Source: Bombardia bombarda (taxonomy: Eukaryota; Ascomycota; Sordariomycetes; Sordariales; Lasiosphaeriaceae). From it: a DNA stretch of 64,000 nt. The stretch spans positions 2,790,001-2,854,000 of the forward strand of contig JAULSR010000003.1 of assembly GCA_030512295.1 (NCBI GenBank), in the 5' to 3' direction. Made by a program: the position numbers and the translations under genes. The number at the start of each line of letters is the position of its first letter. Positions within the stretch are counted from its first letter, which is position 1. This document shows positions 11,777 to 23,136 of the stretch, piece by piece. The notes beneath the pieces are model-generated. The model did not search any database. It saw only the letters and a list, made by a program, of their open reading frames with translations, and was not told the DNA's origin.

Positions 11777-13064
11777 GATGGTAGTCCGGAAAGACAAACT
11801 GTTTAATGTGGGTGTGGTATAGTATAAACAGTATCAACAACGCGTATAAAAGCAGTAACACCGCGATTGTAGCAGAAGGGTACACCTAAAAGGAGTCCTA
11901 GGGAACACGAGGATGCCATGACGGCCCGGGAACGGTGAGGAGACTTATACCTTCCCCTGGTACGCGCAGAATGCCGATCGTCCGAGTAGCTTTCAGCCAA
12001 GAAAGAAAACCTCCACAAAACTCTAGAAAAGGCAGCACGACTACCCGCGGTGGCTTGGAATGGAGACGATCTACCGTCAGCCAAGGTATGGAGCGGGAGA
12101 CCATGATTGGTCGCCGAGCAAGCCTTTGACAAAACCATGGCACCGACTGGAGATATCTTCTCTTGGTGGTCGGCTAATCGGACTTGTTGATGTGTCGGAT
12201 CCGGTCAGATGAGTGGGATAGGATTCGACCCCTCCTCCACACTCCCCACCCTCCTTCTTCACGACAGTCGGTGCCAAGCTGCGAGCTAGGTTGTGATTGT
12301 GCGAGGTCTGCGATAGTGCCTAACCCGTCACACTGTGTAACTCTGGCCATAATTCTATGGCGCTGCGGTGTACCGACTGACGCACATGCTCGACCGCCCC
12401 CCGGGAATGAGGTCCGGTATACCAGAGGCACTGAGGTAATTGCTCTTTATTTCGACGTGGTCGCGTGTTTCGGTACCATCATTTGCAGCCTTCGCAGAGA
12501 CCTGGAAACAAAGAATCTCGAGATGGGTGGCGCCGTTGATATGACGTCTTGGCGCCCGCTTGGCTGACGTTGGTGGGGGCCAAAGCCAAGTGGTGTGTGC
12601 CAGTCAGGGTCCGAGTTCGTTGTGTTGTGGTGGTGTGGAAAAAAGGTGTTTGGAGTTTTGAATTTGGAATTTGACGATGGCTTGACGACAGTCGTGCGGG
12701 GAGAAAACCTGGAGGAAAGGGGAAAGGGGAAAGAGGGAAATTAAATGATGATAGGGCTTCGATCACCAGGAGTAGGCAAGTGCGATCGATATTCCTTCTA
12801 GTGTATACAGTCCGTGCTTGCCTGCCACGATGACACCGACCCACCTTGTCTTGGATTGTTGGATGAGCACTTTTGCTCCAATTTAATCGACGTGGACATA
12901 TCTTTGGACCCTGAAATCTTGCACAGGAAGGTACCTCTATTCTGTCCTGTCTGAAGTTCTGAACGTACTTTAATCAACATCTCAAGTCATTCCCACCCAT
13001 ACTCCAACAACCACGACGAATTCCACTGGTTTAACCTTTTTATCGGCCTTGCCTTGCCTTTACC
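11777..13064. other. Spacer between the transporter and the SET gene
   Basis: 1.3 kb holding the transporter promoter on the left and the 3' flank of the SET gene on the right. No supported gene or repeat. Confidence 0.45.
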
Positions 13065-14451
13065 TCAACCACCTTCCACAAACTTGTTCCACATAATCTC
13101 CACATCCCCCGGCCGCACACGCGAAATGTAGCCCTGCTCAGCGAGCACATCGAGCGATATCCTCGCATACTTCTCCGCCTTCTCCCTATCCCGCAACATC
13201 CAATAGACGCGGGCGATGTTCTCATACTGCTCACTGTACAGGGGAAACAGCCCCTCGAGCGGCAGCAGGTTCAACACCTGCCGTGTGATGCGCAGCGCCT
13301 GGTATGGTTTCCCGTCTGTAAAGGCCTGCACCGCCTGGTGGCGCAGCATGTCGATCTGTCGTCGACGAGCGTCCGACGCCGCGACCTCTGCCGCGCTGCT
13401 CGAGCACAGATCGCACGAACACTCAAACCCCCACTGCCGCAGCGATCTCTGTCGCACGTCTGACGTCTCTCCCACAGTGAGGTAGCTGATTGTGATCTCC
13501 TCGCCTAGCTTGATGTCGCGAGATGCTGCCACGCTGACGCCCAGGCTCTGTGGGATAAATCGCGTGTATGCGCTGTACAAGTGACACCCCGCAAACACGT
13601 TAGAACAAAGGTCTGCTATTGTGCGGGGGGCAGGGAGACTTGCTTTGGTTTACACGCATGGTTGATTCTCTATTCCCATGCCATGCGAGTTTCTGACGTC
13701 AGCCATTGTGTCTTTGTTTTCCCCAGACTATTGCTCCATCAGGACAAGAAAGAAACCCAAGCCATTCACCCACCGAGACCTCAGGATAGAGCGCCATGTG
13801 CGGGGCCCCGCTCAATATGGTGTGGAACGCATTCGTCCTCAGCACGTTCTCGATGACGTCTGCGGCAAAGGCGTTGCTCTGGCCCAGATTCAGAACACTG
13901 TCGGGATCTGATAGCTGCTTCGTGGCCAGCTGCAGCAAGCGGTAGCCATCTCGGGCAGGGACGAGCGTTGTGAATGAGATGTCGACAGCCAGAGCCGCAT
14001 AGTCGACCATCAGCTCTTCATAGCGAGAAATGTGGCGCGTGGCAACAACCCCTTTCCCTTTTCCAGGGATGTCAATAATCTTGTACGACAACCCTCGTGT
14101 CGTCACATTCGCAAGCTCGTTTAGGATGGCGATGCTATCGGCCGCTGATTCGGGTGTCGTGACGATGGTCAGGCCTCGGGGCCCGTGCCGCGAGTTGGTA
14201 AAGACGCAAAACCTCTTGTCTGGTTCGCTTATTTCTCTCGAATATAAGCATTTCGGGCGATGCGTCCATGGTGACCAGTCGGTAGGATGCGGCCCTGTAC
14301 TATCGTCGATGACCAGAGGGCATTCTCCAAATGCTGGTCGTGGCTTTAATATGGCATCGAGGGAAGCTGGGCATTCGAGACCGGCCCTGCTCAGAGCTTG
14401 TGTCGACCCAGAGAACAGGGCGGCCCCAATGATCAACCGTCGACAAAACAT
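13065..14451 (-). CDS. SET-domain protein with a signal-like N-terminus
   Basis: Three exons (14451-13774, 13669-13644 and 13572-13065) give 403 residues. The start at 14451 yields MFCRRLIIGAALFSGSTQAL, a signal-peptide-like sequence; an in-frame ATG at 14550 would bury it. A Cys/Trp-rich N-terminal region (DWSPWTHRPKCL, then RFCVFTN) precedes the SET domain. The domain opens with IIDIPGKGKGVVATRHI and contains ALYPEVS, RINHACKPN (the NHxCxPN substrate/cofactor motif) and KLGEEITISYL. A post-SET-like CSCDLC and a TPR-like helical tail follow. NHxCxPN is only complete after splicing a 26-nt microexon to the last exon through a GC-AG intron (13643-13573, GCAAGT donor, CTAAC branch site). Without that intron the frame is broken. 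The family is common in ascomycetes; substrate and true location are unknown. A secreted or vesicular protein with a methyltransferase fold is the literal reading. Confidence 0.85.
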
Positions 14452-16174
14452 AACGTTTGGATTGAATCTCTTGGGCCAGCCATGAAAGACAGAGGATAGA
14501 GACAAACATCTGTTATCTCCCACGTTTGCCTCTTCCAAAGATGTGAACACGGTATGTCGACCGTGTCGTCATGCCCTGCCGCTGGGAGACCTGCATACTG
14601 AAACCTCCCCGCGGGTATTACTGGCGCCAATGCTTGATATGCAGCAAGACTGCCGTGATTAATATGGACGATGGAACGAAACCCAGCGGCCGAGAATCTG
14701 GGCGGCAAACAAGATTGGGATGTGTCGGGTAAATGAGGCTATCAGCCTCCAGATAGTTGAAACCACGGATAGAAACGAAATGCCCGCGCATCGAAGGAAT
14801 TGCCGATATGCGGGCCAAGATTACGGGTGGCCATCACATCATTGGCAGTCACCGGCCATCGGCCTGTAAGGGTGTGACTTGTATTTGTATGTGTGGCGAT
14901 CCAGACTTCAATTTTTCCGGTCACAAACGTATCATCGTGTCTCATATTCTACTTATTCTCTCTATTCTTCAGAAACGACTGAAAAGGGGGATTGAAATCA
15001 AGGATAATACTAAAAGAGAATAATTAACCTTAACGAGACCTCTCGAATGATGAGTGCACCTAGATGTGTTGGTGACACTTGCAAGAAAACAGACTGAAGA
15101 AAGGCCGACTAGAATGAAAACGCATCAAGAAGAAACGCCGCAACGCGAATATCCAGGAAGGTGACTAAGTGATAAGAGAAGTCTATCGCGGCATAACCAT
15201 CATCATAATCATCATTCCCACCAGTAAGGAAGATAGGTACGAGTACCAACTGGAAACATCTACTGTAGTAAGTAATAGATCGAACAGAGAAGAATTAGAA
15301 TTCAATGTTGCTTTTCTTTTTCTTTTTCTTTTCCTGTATTTTCCTCGTCCAGATCAACATAGAAAGAGTAAGAGGGAACAATGAAATAATCAATCAAGTA
15401 TCTACCAAGAAAACGCAAACCACTGTGGGATCAACAGCTCCCAAAACTGTAAACGGCAGTAATAAGAACATCCCCTCTCGCCATGCATGCAAGCACGCAC
15501 GCACGCACGCACGCACGCAAACAGACAAGGAAGTATGTAAAAGCCCAGAAAGACGAGAAGAAAGGTAAAGTGTCCATTCCATACCATGCCACCCAGTACA
15601 GCCCAGCAACCGCCTACAATCGACCGTCTTCCTCTCCCTCCATCCGCCCTTCCCAAACATCAAGCATCTCAAATGTCTGGCACAAAAACCATCACGCACA
15701 CTCTTATCTTCCTTCCCCAACTGTCCTTGCTTTGCGCGTATATCCCACCCTCCTGTCTTCCGCCGTCTTTCTGAGCGTTCTCCTTGTGCTCCGTAAGGTA
15801 GCCAGGTTGTCCCCCCCTTATCCGTCTAACATCTCCGCTTGCACATTCACACACCCCTACCACACGTCATTGCCCTCCCTCGCCATCAAGTCCACCAACT
15901 CTCCTTCAACCAGAAGCCAAACATCAGTCATCCTGTCTGAGCACCCCTCATATCATATATGTCTGCGTCGTCTGTGTGTGCGTGTATGTGCCCGACGTAG
16001 GTAGGTTGTATCAACTATCATCTATCCGGGGGTATCAAATGTAGTAAAGCGTATGTGTACCAAAACGATGGAGAACGTGTGTTGTGTGAGTAAAAGGTGT
16101 TGTTCTTGATCCATCTTAGTATCGTCTAATCATTCATCCCTTTCGTCTCATCTCCACTATCCCTCCTGCCCATG

Positions 16175-16222
<48 letters not shown>

Positions 16223-16943
16223 CCTGCCCGCTTGTCTGTCCGGCCATTCCGCATCATGTCTTGTCGTCGTGGTGTGCATGTAAATGTATGCAGTATGTAG
16301 TATTTAGGTAGTGTGTATGTCGTAGGTCGGCGATGCCTGTGCATGCGTATGTGCTGTCCCTCGGGCATCTCAAAAAAGCAAGCATCGAATAAAGGAATTC
16401 AAAGATAATAGAAATCAAAACTGTCCTCCCCCATCCCATCTAACCAGCCCCTATAAAACCTCTAGCCTCCTTCCTTCCTTGATGGGGTGGGAAATAAGAT
16501 AAATAAACGTAAAGAGCGCGCTCTCATGACCCATCAGGATGCCCGTCCCATCCTCTAAAAACAGTCCCTTTATAAACTCTGGCAGACCGACCGACCAACC
16601 AACTGGTGGAGCCTGCTGGCTTGCCCTTCTTCGTTGCTTGCTGTACTACGGCAGCACAAGTCATCGCACATGCATTCGTCCGTTTAACCCTTAGGACATT
16701 TGCAGCGGCGGTATCACTCACACACACGCCAGTGTGAAGATGTCGCATACGAGAGTAGTCCAACACTAGCCCAAAAACAGACACCCCCAACCCATCTTCC
16801 TTCCTTGCCTCCATCTCCATCAAAATTTATTACGGACAGACATCACTATACACCTGCCCATAAACAGGAGGGTGGGGGTACGTGTGTGTTTACGTCCTGT
16901 TCCGGCCAGCTAATGGAGCATCATCTGCGGGCGACATCATGTC
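14452..16943. other. 2.5-kb spacer with simple repeats
   Basis: No coding region is supported. Low-complexity stretches include a T4-5C run near 15310-15335, an ACGC run at 15493-15519 and the TGCC array at 16173-16220. Much of the right part is probably 3' untranslated sequence of the cyclin gene. Confidence 0.5.
16173..16220. repeat. TGCC microsatellite, 12 units
   Basis: Twelve uninterrupted copies of TGCC (48 bp), about 720 bp beyond the stop codon of the cyclin gene. Confidence 0.95.
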
Positions 16944-18836
16944 TTAATCCATACCCACGACAGGGCGCGACCTCTGCGCCACGACTTCTCTGGCATAAAA
17001 CTCCACAAGCATGGTGGCGTAAGCTTCGAGATCCTCCACCGGGACAGCAAGACGGAAGTCGTTGAGGAGCAGAAACTGAAGTTCCAAGTGGTTTAGCTCG
17101 GCTAGGGGAAGGCCACCGACCTGGATGACAGCAGAGAGGTCAGCGGCTTGACTTGAGATAAAGAGAACACGAAGACAAGCAAGCAAACATACCTTGGCAT
17201 ATCGCGAGTTGGTATAAAAAACATCAGAGAAGAACTTGCTTGCGCATGTAACTCCCGAAATAATCAACCGGTGGATATTAAAACTGTCAACAACAAAGTA
17301 CGTTGCTTGAGTATTGGCGCTGGCGTTGGCGATGTGTGAATTGATGGTTGGAACTCCCCCAATCGTAATACCCTCCTCACTCTCCCTCCTTCTGGCCCAC
17401 TGTCCGCTCGAGTCCTTTTCGTCGTCATCGGCGAGGTCGGAATCGGTCTCGTCGCTCTCGGTGAGGTCGTCGTCGTCTTGCATGACTGTGTCGGTGTCGA
17501 CGGCTGCAGGTCTCGCAACTTCCCTCTGTGGCTGCGGCACTTGCTGTGGCTGGGCTTGTGCGGCTTCTAGATGCAGTCGTCGCGCCTCTTCACTCTTTAC
17601 CACCATGTCGTTGACCCGTTCCGTCATCCGGTCGAAGTACACAAGAAGGCTGAGAAACACTTCGTAGGTGGTTGGGCAGTACTTGTGGATGCGGCTGAGA
17701 TAGCTCAGAATCGTGATGGCGGGGACATTCTTCCCGTGAAAAGCGAGGACGCTGCTGCTCAACGGGCTCATGTTGTTCTCCCCACTTCCCTCCTCGTTCT
17801 TTGCTTGCGCTTGCGCTTGCTTGACGTGGGTCGCATTTCGGTTTAGTGCGTCGTGCTGAAGGTCGTTTGTGGTAGTGATCTTGGTGAGCAATGCGGCAAC
17901 CATCTCGATGATGTCGCCAATAGGCATGCCACTGATCTCATATTTCATTTGTTGTAGGGGCGGGTCGTTGAGGATGCCGGGACCCGTTGCTGTGAGCAAG
18001 TCTTCCCGGGCCAGGGTTTGGATGTGCGCGAGGTCGCGAACTCGGATCGTCGTCTGTGTCTGGATCGGGGAGCCGGAACGGTCGTCGAGAGAGAGGAGCG
18101 AGGCATGGACGGTGTCGATGTTGTGCGCGTCGGCGGACGAGTTCCAAAGCGGGCCACTGTCGGAATCAGGAGAGGGCATGGTCCCGCCGTGTGCCGGTCC
18201 TACGACGGTGGCGGCCGTGGCCGTGCTGCTGCTCGAGGAGACGCTCGAAGCCGAGGTAGAGGGGGGGCCGGTAGCGGGGTTGTGCGCCGCTGATGGGGTG
18301 TAAGCTGGAGCGCCATATTGTGGTCGCGCGGTGTCGGATGAAGGTTCCGACGGGGACGATGATGACGGTGGAGAGGGGAACCGGGACACGCCACCGGTTG
18401 TGGGGGCCTGGCTTAGGTGTGCATTCTTTATGGCGATCTCGGAGGCGGGGTCTGTGTCTGTGTCTGTTTCATCCCACTCACGGCGGCGGGTCTGCGACTG
18501 CGACCGCAAATGCGACTGCGACTGCGACTGCGACGGGTACCGGATGGTGGTTCCCGATGCTGACGCTGATGCTGATGCTTGCGCTATTCCCGCCGATGAA
18601 GCGGCCGAGCCTTGCCTCCGCGGGCTCGCGGCTGGGCGGGTGGGGTGGGCGTGGGCGTCCTGGATCTGGATTTGGGTTTGGGTCTGGGTCTGGGTCTGGG
18701 TCTGAGTGCGGGATCGGCTGACAGATCGGCTCTGGTAGTGAGGCTCGTGCGGGTGTTGGTGCTGCATCCCGGGCGCCCCAATAATCGTGTGGAATCGCGA
18801 GGAGTCCGCGAAGACGTCGCCGATCAGAGTAGCCAT
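16944..18836 (-). CDS. Pho80-family (Pho85-type) cyclin
   Basis: The C-terminal half carries a cyclin box of the Pho80 class: FHGKNVPAITILSYLSRIHK, KYCPTTYEVFLSLLVYFDRM, then DSFNIHRLIISGVTCASKFF, DVFYTNSRYAK and GGLPLAELNHLELQFLLLNDF. Such cyclins activate Pho85-like kinases, and in Neurospora the relative PREG restrains the phosphate-starvation response; I infer a similar role but cannot separate PREG from other Pcl6/7-type cyclins. A 72-bp intron (17192-17121, GTATGT to CCAG) interrupts the box but has no stop codon and is a multiple of three, so unspliced RNA would insert 24 residues. The N-terminal 250 residues are low complexity, with Gln-Ser and Gln-Thr dipeptide runs. I chose ATG 18836 (MATLIGDVFADS) over ATG 18875, which adds 13 unremarkable residues. 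Spliced length is about 606 residues. About 4 kb of gene-free DNA lies upstream. Confidence 0.88.
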   Translation of the reverse strand: MATLIGDVFADSSRFHTIIGAPGMQHQHPHEPHYQSRSVSRSRTQTQTQTQTQTQIQIQDAHAHPTRPAASPRRQGSAASSAGIAQASASASASGTTIRYPSQSQSQSHLRSQSQTRRREWDETDTDTDPASEIAIKNAHLSQAPTTGGVSRFPSPPSSSSPSEPSSDTARPQYGAPAYTPSAAHNPATGPPSTSASSVSSSSSTATAATVVGPAHGGTMPSPDSDSGPLWNSSADAHNIDTVHASLLSLDDRSGSPIQTQTTIRVRDLAHIQTLAREDLLTATGPGILNDPPLQQMKYEISGMPIGDIIEMVAALLTKITTTNDLQHDALNRNATHVKQAQAQAKNEEGSGENNMSPLSSSVLAFHGKNVPAITILSYLSRIHKYCPTTYEVFLSLLVYFDRMTERVNDMVVKSEEARRLHLEAAQAQPQQVPQPQREVARPAAVDTDTVMQDDDDLTESDETDSDLADDDEKDSSGQWARRRESEEGITIGGVPTINSHIANASANTQATYFVVDSFNIHRLIISGVTCASKFFSDVFYTNSRYAKVCLLACLRVLFISSQAADLSAVIQVGGLPLAELNHLELQFLLLNDFRLAVPVEDLEAYATMLVEFYAREVVAQRSRPVVGMD

Positions 18837-21800
18837 GATGGCATTGTTGTTGTGCGTTTTGGCGCCAAGAAACACGACGATGCCGTCGAGTGGAGGAGGA
18901 CAAACACGGCACGTCTCGAGGTTATCGGGTCAAAAGGTGGCTGTGTTACAGATAGCGGAGTGGTTAGCAGGTTTTTTTTGGGGGGGCTGGCCAAAATTTG
19001 GAGCACAGCGAGAAAAAGCCGGAACTGCACTGCACCACCGGCGCAACAACCACCACAACAAACAACAATAACAGCACCCACAGCGCCTTGCGAGACAATT
19101 GAAGAGCAAAGGAAAAAGAGAAACGAAGGAGAAATTGAAAGCCACGGATGCGCTGGCACAATCACGAAAATGACAGCACAGGGCTTTCTCTCTTTCTCTT
19201 TCTTTTAGCAAAGGGATGAGAAGAACGAATGAAGGTAAGGGCGTGGGCGTGCGTGCGTGCGAGAGCGAATGCGAGGAGGAGAGGGACGGGGGGAGGAGGA
19301 GGAGGAGGAGGAGGAGGCTTCAGGTCGTGCAACAATGCAGGCACGATCGCCCGACGACGGCAGTAGTCATTTTGTTGAAGACTGCGCGGGCTAGGCTGAG
19401 AGAGCTGGGAGCACTACATGCGCATGAGCACTAGCACTTGAAACGTTGTTGGTCGATGGCCTAGTTGCCCGATCTGCCAGCCTTCGTTGAAGTTGGAGCT
19501 GGGCGCGGCGTCTTCGAGCCTCTCAGGTTCAAACAGCCCAAGACGACTGAAGATGACTGGACGGCACGCCGCCCTCTCACTGTAAAGCCAAAGTCGAGGG
19601 CTATTTCGGACCAGTGAAGCTTTGGTTGACACGCGGGACCACGTTGTGGAGAGAGTCCTGTGCGCCAGCGAACGGCGGCGAACATAAGGTTGGCCGCTAT
19701 CTGGCAGCGCACAAGTCACAAGTCTGTCTGACTTTTGACCTCGTCGCATGCGCGGACGAGCAGGCCCCAACGACGTCACTTTAGACTTCACTGGTACGGG
19801 CGCAATAAGAGAGAGCGCGTATGTGTAACATGTACGTCGTCGGCGGGATGATGTGCAAAACAAAATGGAAAACGGCACGAGAGAAATCGGTCTCACTCAC
19901 TCACTTGTGCGACCAAGCAGGATTGGCTATGCCGCGCAGCTTGACCGACGCTGTCTTGGACGTGTGCAGGTGGGGGATCTCGTCGGTCGGATGGTATTCA
20001 AATGTATGATATGAGGTAAGGTAGCAGTCCCCGTTGCGGATCCAGATCCAGGGCCCTTGCTGCGTCCCCGGGTCGTGAAATCGAAGAGCGATAAAAGAGG
20101 AGGCGAAGAGATGTCTGAAGCAAAATATCAGGCAAGTCTCGGGCGGCAGATGCAAAGCTGAAGTGATTGTTGACGGCGGCGGTGAACGAATGGCATAGGG
20201 AGAGAGCAGAAGTGTCTGTCAGGCAGATTGCGACGAAGGTTGGAAGCTCTAATGCAATGACGGGATGACGAATTAAAATGGAGCCAGCAACAAGCAAGCC
20301 AGCGCCCACTGCCCAGCAGGAGCCGAGCGACAATCGACACAAGGTCCCTGGTTGCTTGCCCCGGTCCCGGCCCGTTATCTGCTACCTACCTAAGGTACCT
20401 ACTTATCTGCTATGCGCGGCAAGGTGAGATCAGGCGAGATTCAGGCGAGAGGGAGGATGAGAGAAATGGCGACGTAGAATCCGGAGGCGAGAGGTTATCG
20501 CTTGGCTATGGCAACCTCTTTTTCTTCTAGGTGTCTACCAGCGACGGATAAAGCCCAATTAGTCGACGATGGACGTGGATTGGCATGGAATAGGGACGGT
20601 ATGGGAAGGGACAAGACACGACCGCGCTCCAAAAGGGAAGGAATGGAACTAGAACGGAAGTTGCAAAGTCGGTTCCAGCAAGTGCAGATGCTTGGTCGGG
20701 CGCCGGAGGATATTTAAAAATCCTCCGTGAAGGGACGGCCTTGTTCAAGGGTCGTTGTCGAAGGGCTGTCAACCTACACCGCCATACCACGTGTAAAGAT
20801 GATTGAATAGGGCCACCCACAGATGGGTGGGACCTGCTTTCTAGGGGAAGTTGGAGACACCGGCAACGAGCTACAGTTAAAAAAAATTAGCCAGCGCGAC
20901 CGTATATTTCACCTTGAAAACTAAAACAACGAAACACGGTGTTGAAGAAATACCTGAGGAGTATCGCAGGGAATGTATCACTCTCTCAAAATACGACATC
21001 GAGAGGGATGATTGCGACTCCCAGGGCCATCCAAATCCAGCCGCTGATAAGAGAGCGGAGCCCGGCGTTGATCTGATATCGAATTCCGATGGGACTGGCT
21101 ACAGCGCCAACGTTCACCGTGCGTGGGGTGTCCAGCACTGTAACGCTGTCCAGGCAATACCCCTAACCCCGACATACTGTGTAGGTAGCTATGAATACTA
21201 CTTCCTTCCTTCCCTTTACCAATGAAATGATGATGATACCAACAAATCAATGGAAGATACGTGCAAGGTGAACCTGAAGACATGAAGACATGATGGCTTC
21301 GTTAAACCTTCAAGTTCGTCTTACCGGTTGCTCACACCACCTTGGCATATCTGTAACAGACTTTGCCTACCTCCAGAGCCCAGACCACCACACCCTTCTG
21401 CCCCAGACTAGTCCATATCCCATACCTTCTTGTTTAACATAAAAGGAAACAATAAGTCCCGAGCACTTGGACCGCCCGCTGGCATTCTCACCGGTCCTTC
21501 TCTTCATCCATGGCTCGGCGAATGCCGCGCATAGCGTTGCAGTGTTACAACGACAGCAAGCAGGCATCCGCCCACAATGGTGATTATTGGGAGTTGTCCA
21601 GTTCTGGCTGGCTGGCTGGTTGGCTCGTAAAACAGGCAACTTCCACTCTCTGACCTTCATGTACGCCCATCATCCCGCGTTTATCCCACGCTCTTGGCTT
21701 CACAGTCCCACACAGAGAAAATCGGACCCAGCAAGGCACGGAGGTAATCGTACACCGGCCAGACGTCGCTGGCCCATTCCAGAGTCTCAGACCGAGCCAA

Positions 21801-23136
21801 CCAGTCAGACAAGCAGAGCAGGAGTTCTGCTCACAGCGCTTTCTTCTCTCCGGGGTTGCTTGTTCACCGTACATAGCTACCTATGCCTTCTACCTTGCAA
21901 AACACGCAGCCAGCACGCATCGCGCAGGCGAGGTCGGTTCAGGTCAGACCGGGCCGGTCAGCTAGCCAGGCGGCAGCCAATCTGCGTCCATAACACTGAC
22001 ACGAGGACAACACGTCGGTGGACGGCGGGGCCACAGACCAAGACGGGGTCCTCACTTATATTTCCTCAATGTGAGAGAAAAAAGAAAGCAGCTTTTCGAG
22101 AGAGAAAAGAAGCACCCCCCAAATACTAGTAACGGCATCGCCCGTCCCGTTCCTGGGCAACTAAGGTAAGGTAAGCTTCTCACAATTGCCCTACCGTCTT
22201 CCGCTTACATTGGGTTTCTATCCGCAGGCGGATAGGGTAACCTTTCCAAATGGGTACGGTCCGGGCCCAGGCCCAGTCTTCCGAGTTGCATGAAGGGCTG
22301 AAGCGGGCGGGCCAGCGGGCGGGGAGGTGGGGTTAAAAACATCGATCCATTCCATTCCGACTGGCCCCTCCCGGGCTGTCAAGGAAGCGAATCAAGGCAG
22401 AGAGCATGGAAGGATCCCCGATCCCTGGGATCCATCTACAACATACCGACACTATCACAAAGATAAGGTAGGTATGCCTTACTTGAGCTAAAGGAGATAA
22501 GACGGCTGCGGGATAGACATATGGATACAAGATCGTGTGCTGGTTAGAAACAATGGAACAGGCCGTCGAATCAAACGAAAAGACTAAAATGCAAAACTGC
22601 AACTCTAGTCCCAGAATCCCGGGACCACCGCACCACCGCACCACAAATGGGAACATGGAGGCATGGCACGAAGCAGCCAAGGCAGCCAACAGCCGCCCCC
22701 TGGAAGAGATATTGGTTCTTTCTTTTCTTGTTTTTATCATTCTGCATCGCACCTGCACAATCATGCTCCCGTTTCCCTCCGATTCGCTAAGATCAACGCC
22801 CAGTCAACTGTCGGGCTTGATTTCATCAGGTTTCTCAGAACCTGTGGCTCACCGCCTCCTGTTAACGCGGCCAAGACTACAACGATTGGAGCTAGATCAC
22901 GCATACCTATACCTTTGAGCAGTCGACCCGTACCGAGACCACCAGCTTCCGCAAAACCCATCCATCTCTCATCTCTTTCTATTCCCGCTCAAGAAGTAAG
23001 TAATCCGCGACGGAGATAGCAGGTAATAAATAGTGTACACGTCCAGCCCCCCTCTCCATCCCTCCTCTTCTATTTCTCAAGCAAAAGGGAAAGAGAGAAA
23101 AGCCAGACCCTCACTCGATGGTTCCCACCTCCAAAC
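18837..23136. other. 4.3-kb gene-free interval upstream of the cyclin
   Basis: No protein or RNA gene is supported on either strand. Features seen are a GGA run near 19285-19315, an AT-centred palindrome at about 20705-20726 (GGAGGATATTTAAAAATCCTCC-like), and several TAGGTA/TACCTA-type short motifs near 20385-20405. The length suggests a long cyclin leader or extended regulatory DNA; this is inference. Confidence 0.45.

Noticed and set aside
13599..13640. Reading the SET gene as a pseudogene because of stops after NHACKP
   Set aside because: A GC-AG intron with a consensus GCAAGT donor and CTAAC branch restores the frame and the conserved motif.
16173..16220. TGCC array considered as telomere- or CRISPR-like
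   Set aside because: Simple microsatellite with no spacers and no telomeric unit.
18293..18721. Plus-strand frames with Cys-Asp and Trp-Val repeats
   Set aside because: Reverse readings of the Gln-Ser/Gln-Thr codon repeats in the cyclin N-terminus.
19414..22918. Several 100-180 codon frames in the gene-free interval
   Set aside because: Composition is erratic, none has a domain or plausible splice structure.
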